DNA from: Nymphaea colorata
Taxonomy: Eukaryota; Streptophyta; Magnoliopsida; Nymphaeales; Nymphaeaceae
Length of the DNA stretch: 64,000 nt
Reading direction: 5' to 3'
Assembly: GCF_008831285.2 (NCBI RefSeq)
Contig: NC_045150.1
Span: 14,753,362-14,817,361, forward strand
A model generated the notes under the pieces. It ran no database searches, was not told where the DNA came from, and saw only the letters and a program-made list of their open reading frames with translations. Each line of letters begins with the position of its first letter. Position 1 is the stretch's first letter. The position numbers and the translations under genes are program-made. Shown here one piece after another: positions 59,399 through 64,000 of the stretch.

Positions 59399-62300
59399 CC
59401 ATGTATACATATACATATGAACTTGTGATTTCAATCATTGAATGATATTCATTATAGATGTAATAACAAGTGAGACGCATTACATTAAATATAAGTGAGT
59501 AAATGAATCGCTTGAATCTCATTCATTTTCTTTTAAACATGTAATTTCTATCCACTAAATCATTCAATATGGATGTAACAACAACATAAGCACATCTAGT
59601 TAAATAAGTGTGGTTAAATGAATCACTTAAATCCCATTCGTATTGATAGGAACTTGTGATTTCAATCCCTTAAATCGTTCACCATAAATGTAATAAGAAG
59701 TTAAACTCATTGGATTAGATACAAGGGATCAAACAAATGCATTGGTCCCAATTGTATCCATATAAACTAGTGATTTTAATCATTTAAATAATTCATTATA
59801 GACATTGTAACAAGCGAAATATATTAGATTAACTATGTGCGATGACATGAATGAGTTGAATCTCATTCAATTTCATACAAACTTGTGGTTTCAATCCACT
59901 AAATCATTCAATGTGAATATAACAACAATTTAACCACATTCAATTAAATATGTGTGATCAAATGAATTAATTAAATCTCTCTCGTATTGATACAAACTTG
60001 TGATTGAAATCTTTGAGATCATTCACTGGATATATAACTACAAGTTAAACTCATTCGATTAACTACAAGAGATCAAACTAATGCATAGATCACATTTTAA
60101 TTCATATGAATTTTTGATCGCAATCATTTAAATCATTCACTATAAATGTAATAACAACTGAAACACGTTATAATTACTGTGATTGAGCAAATGAATCACT
60201 TGAATCTCATTCGTTATCATTTAAACTTGTGATTTCAACCCACTAAATCATTCAATAAGAATTAACAACATGTTAAGCATATACAATTTAATATGCGTGA
60301 TCAAATGAATCAATTAAATCCCACTATTATTCATACGAACTTGTAATTTCTTTCCCTTAAATCATTCATTATAGATGCAACAACAAGTTCAACTGATTGG
60401 ATTAACTACACTGTTCTAACTAATGCATATACATATGAACTTGTGATTTCAATCATTTAAATCATTCATTATAGATGTAATAACAAGTGAGACACATTAC
60501 ATTAAATATAAGTGAGCAAATGAATTACTTGAATCTCATTCATTTTCTTTTGAATTTGTGATTTCTATCTACTAAATCATTCAATATGGATGTAACAACA
60601 AGTTAAGCACATTCAATTAAATATGGGTGATCAAAAGAATTACTTAAATCCCACTCGTATTGAAACAAACTTGTGATTTCATCCCTTAAATCGTTCACTA
60701 TGGATGTAACAAGAATTTAAACTTTTGCATTGGATGTAAGGGATCAAATAAATGCATTGGTCCCATTTGTATCCATATAAACTAGTGATTTTATTCATTT
60801 AAATCATTCATTATAGACATTGTAACAAGCAACACATATTAGATTAACTATAAGGGATCATATGAACGAGTTGAATCTCATTGATTTTCATACAAACTTG
60901 TGATTTTAATCCACTAAATCGTTCAATGTGAATGAAACAGCAAGTTAACCACATTCAATTAAATATGTGTGATCAAATGAATCAATTAAATCTCTCTCGT
61001 ATTGACACAAACTTGTGATTTCAATCTCTTACATTATTTATTAGAGATGTAAGAACAAGTGAAACATATTATATTTACTGTGATTGAGCAAATGAATCAC
61101 TTGAATCTCATTCATTATCAATTAAACTTGTGATTTCAGTCTACTAAATCATTTAATATGGATTAACATGTTAAGCGCTTTCAATTTAATATGCGTGATC
61201 AAATGAATGAATTAAATCCCGCTATTATTGATATAGAATTAATATTTCTTTCCCTCAGATCATTCATTATAGATGTAACAATAAGTTCAACTGATTCAAA
61301 TAACTACAAGGGATCTAACTAATGCAAAGATCCCATTTATATACATATGAACTTGTGATTTCAATCATTTACATCACTCATTGTAGATGTAATAACAAGC
61401 GAGACACATTAGATTTAATATAAGTGAGCAAATCAATCACTTGAATCTCACTCATTTTTTTTTAACTTGTGTTTTCAATCCCCTAAATCATTCAGTATGT
61501 ATGTAACAACAAGTTAAGAACATTCAATTAAATATGCGTGATCAAAAGCATCATTGAAATCCCACTCGTATTGATAGGAAGTTGTGATTTTAATCCCCTA
61601 AATCGTTCACTATAGATGTAACAAGAAATTAAACCTATATGATTAGATACAATGGATCCAAACAAAAGTATTGTTCCCATTTGTATCTATATGAACTAGT
61701 GATTTTAATCGTTGAAATCATTCATTATGGATATTATAACAAGCGAAACATATTACATTAACTATAAGTGATCAAGTGAATGAGTTGAATATCCTTCATT
61801 TTAATACAAACTTGTGATTTCAATTCACTAAATCAGTCAATGTGAATGTAACAATAAGTTAACCACTTTCAATTAAATATGTGTGATCAAATGAATCAAC
61901 TCATTAGATATGTAACTACAAGTTCAACTCATTGGATTAACTGCAATGGATCAAACTAATACTTAGATCCCATTTGTATCTATATGAACTTGTGATCGCA
62001 ATCATTTAAATCATTCATTTTAGATGTAATAACAAGTGAAACACATTATATTTATTGTGATTGCGCAATTGAAGCACTTGAATCTCATTCCTTTTCCATT
62101 AAAATTGTGATTTCAATGTACTAAATCATTCAATATGGATTAACAACGTCTTATCCACATTCAATTTAATATGCATGATCAAATGAATCAATAAAATCCC
62201 ACTATTATTGATACAAACTTGGGATTTCTTTTCCATAGATCATTCATTATTGATGTAACCACAAGTTCAACCGATTGGATTAACTACAAGGGATTGAACT

Positions 62301-64000
62301 AATGCATAGATTCCACTTATATACATATGAACTTGTGATTTGAATCAATTAAATCATTCATTATAGATGTAATAACAAATGAGACACATTAGATTAAATA
62401 TCGATAAGCAAATCAATCACTTGAATCTCATTAATTTTCTTTTAAACTTGTGATTACAATCGACTAAATAATTCAATAAGGATGTTACAACAAGTAAAAA
62501 AAATTCAATTAAATATGCGTGATCAAAAGAAACACCTAAATCCTACTCGTATTGAGGGAACTTGCGATTTCAATCCCTCAAATCATTCGCCATAGATGTA
62601 ACATGAAGTTAAACTCATTAGATTGGATATAAGGGATCGAACAAAAGCATTGGTCCCTTTTGTATCCATATAAACTAGTGATTTTAATCTTTTAAATCAT
62701 TCATTATAGACTCTATAACAAATGAAACATATTAGATTAACTACAAGAGATCATTTGAATGAGTTGAATCTCATTCATTTTCATACAAACTTGTGATTTT
62801 AGTCCACTAAATCATTCAATGTGAATGCATCAACAAGTTAATCACTTTCAATTAAATATGTGTGATCAAATGAATGAATTAAATCTCTCGGGCATTGATA
62901 CGAACTTATGATTTAAATCTCTTAGATCAATCATTAGATATGTAACTACAAGTTCAACTCATTATATTAACTGCAAGGGATCAAACTAATGCGTAGATCC
63001 CATTTGTATCCACGTGAACTTGTGATTGCAATCATTTAAATCATTCATTATAGATGTAATAACAAGTGAAACACATTATATTCAGTGTGATTAAGCAAAT
63101 GAATAACCTGAATCTCATTCAATTTAATTTAAACTTGTGATTTCAATCCACTAAATCATTTAATATGTATTAATAAATTATTATACACATTTAATTTAAT
63201 ATGTGTGATCAAATGAATGAATTAAATCTCACTATTATTGACACAAACTTCTGATTTCTTTTCCTTTGATCATTTATCATAGATGTAACAACAAGTTCAA
63301 CTGATTGGATTAGCTACAATGGGTGTAACTAAGGTAATGATCTCATTTACATTCATATGAACTTGTGATTTCAATTATTAAAATCATTCATTATATATGT
63401 AATAATAAGTGAGACACATTAGATTAAATATGAGTGAGCAAATCAATCAGTTGAATCTCATTCATTTTCTTTTAATCTTGTGATTTCAATTCACTATATC
63501 ATTTAATATGGATGTAATAACAAGTCAAGCACATTGAATTAAACATGTGTGATCAAAAGAATCACTTAAATTCTACTCGTAATGATAGGAACTTGTGATT
63601 TCCATTCCTTAAATCGTTCACTATAGATGTAATAAGAAGTGAGACACATTAGATTAAATATAAGTGAGCAAATGAATCACTTGATTCTCATTCATTTTCT
63701 TTTAAGATTGTGATTTCAGTCTACTGAATGATTCAATATGGATGTAACAACAAGTTAGGCACATTCAATTAAATATGCGTCATCAAAAGCATCACTTAAA
63801 CTAACTCGCATTGATAGGAACTTATGATTTCATCTCTTAAATTGTTCCTTATGTATGTAACAAGAAGTTAAGCTCATTGCATTAGATACAAGGGATTAAA
63901 CAAATGCATTGGTCTCATTTCTATTCATATAAAATAGTGATTTTAGTCATTTTAATCATTCATTATAGACATTGTAACAAGCGAAACATATTAGATTAAC
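59399..64000. repeat. AT-rich satellite, about 115-bp monomers in roughly nine-monomer higher-order units
   Basis: A marker word (A)ACTTGTGATTT recurs at about 59420, 59541, 59655, 59770, 59885, 60000, 60115, 60229, 60343 and 60443, giving a monomer of about 115 bp. Other conserved words are TAAATCATTCA, GATGTAACAACAAGTT, GATCAAATGAATCA and CATTCAATTAAATATG. Successive monomers differ in a fixed order (CTAGTGATTTTAATC, TTGTGATCGCAATC and TTGTGATTTCTTTCCC types). That order repeats from 60443, 61352, 62334 and 63365. Full higher-order units are about 1.02-1.03 kb; the second and third lack one or most of one monomer. The array runs past the window end. No coding sequence. Confidence 0.92.

Noticed and set aside
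59399-64000. Regular repeats that might suggest a CRISPR array
   Set aside because: Monomers are contiguous with no unique spacers, and the genome is plant nuclear DNA; it is a satellite.

Overview
The window looks like repeat-rich nuclear DNA from a flowering plant. Evidence: Ty1/copia retrotransposons with the plant initiator-tRNA(Met) primer site, plant L1-type LINE protein fragments, CACTA-like and hAT-like miniature elements, aspartic protease genes of the plant CDR1/nepenthesin-like class, abundant (AT)n, (GA)n and (GT)n microsatellites, and strong AT bias. I cannot name the species. There are no bacterial-style operons, CRISPR arrays or organelle genes, and I found no fully intact protein-coding gene.

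Layout. 1-1062: no recognisable gene. 1063-2961: 5' half of a dead copia element. 2965-6756: first copy (C1) of a large, ORF-poor repeat family present in at least seven pieces. 6866-19454: a tandem segmental duplication. Its 9.04 kb unit carries CACTA-like sequence, an antisense aspartic protease pseudogene and the 5' half of a LINE. The second copy is reduced to 3.55 kb by two large internal deletions. The protease pseudogene of copy 1 is split inside its first catalytic motif by a 3.29 kb solo LTR with a perfect 5-bp target duplication. 19455-22600: the rest of the LINE (reverse transcriptase and C-terminal part). 22983-23250: a small CACTA-like element with a TGT duplication. 24880-37440: family copies C2, C3 and C4 and a linked repeat D1, plus a 186-bp hAT-like MITE at 29216-29401. 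38218-39570: a CDR1-like aspartic protease frame that is continuous except for two nonsense codons. 39912-41603: a cluster of exon-like blocks ending in a good C-terminal exon, identity unknown. 42560-44200: family copy C5 and repeat D2. 44237-48180: an antisense copia scrap followed by a second copia element (LTR, primer site, repeat-rich leader, gag, protease, integrase; no reverse transcriptase). 49470-55053: family copies C6 and C7 and repeat D3. 55054-56145: an antisense LINE fragment. 56146-59398: mostly featureless. 59399-64000 (window end): an AT-rich satellite of about 115-bp monomers in higher-order units of about nine monomers (about 1.03 kb).

The genes do not form a pathway. The window mainly records genome turnover: nested insertions, tandem and inverted duplications, solo-LTR formation and satellite expansion around a small family of aspartic protease copies. 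I did not find a convincing new molecular system. The most notable items are the higher-order satellite, the dated duplication/insertion history of the protease locus, and the mosaic repeat family. All coordinates and homologies were read by eye; boundaries without a stated target duplication are approximate.
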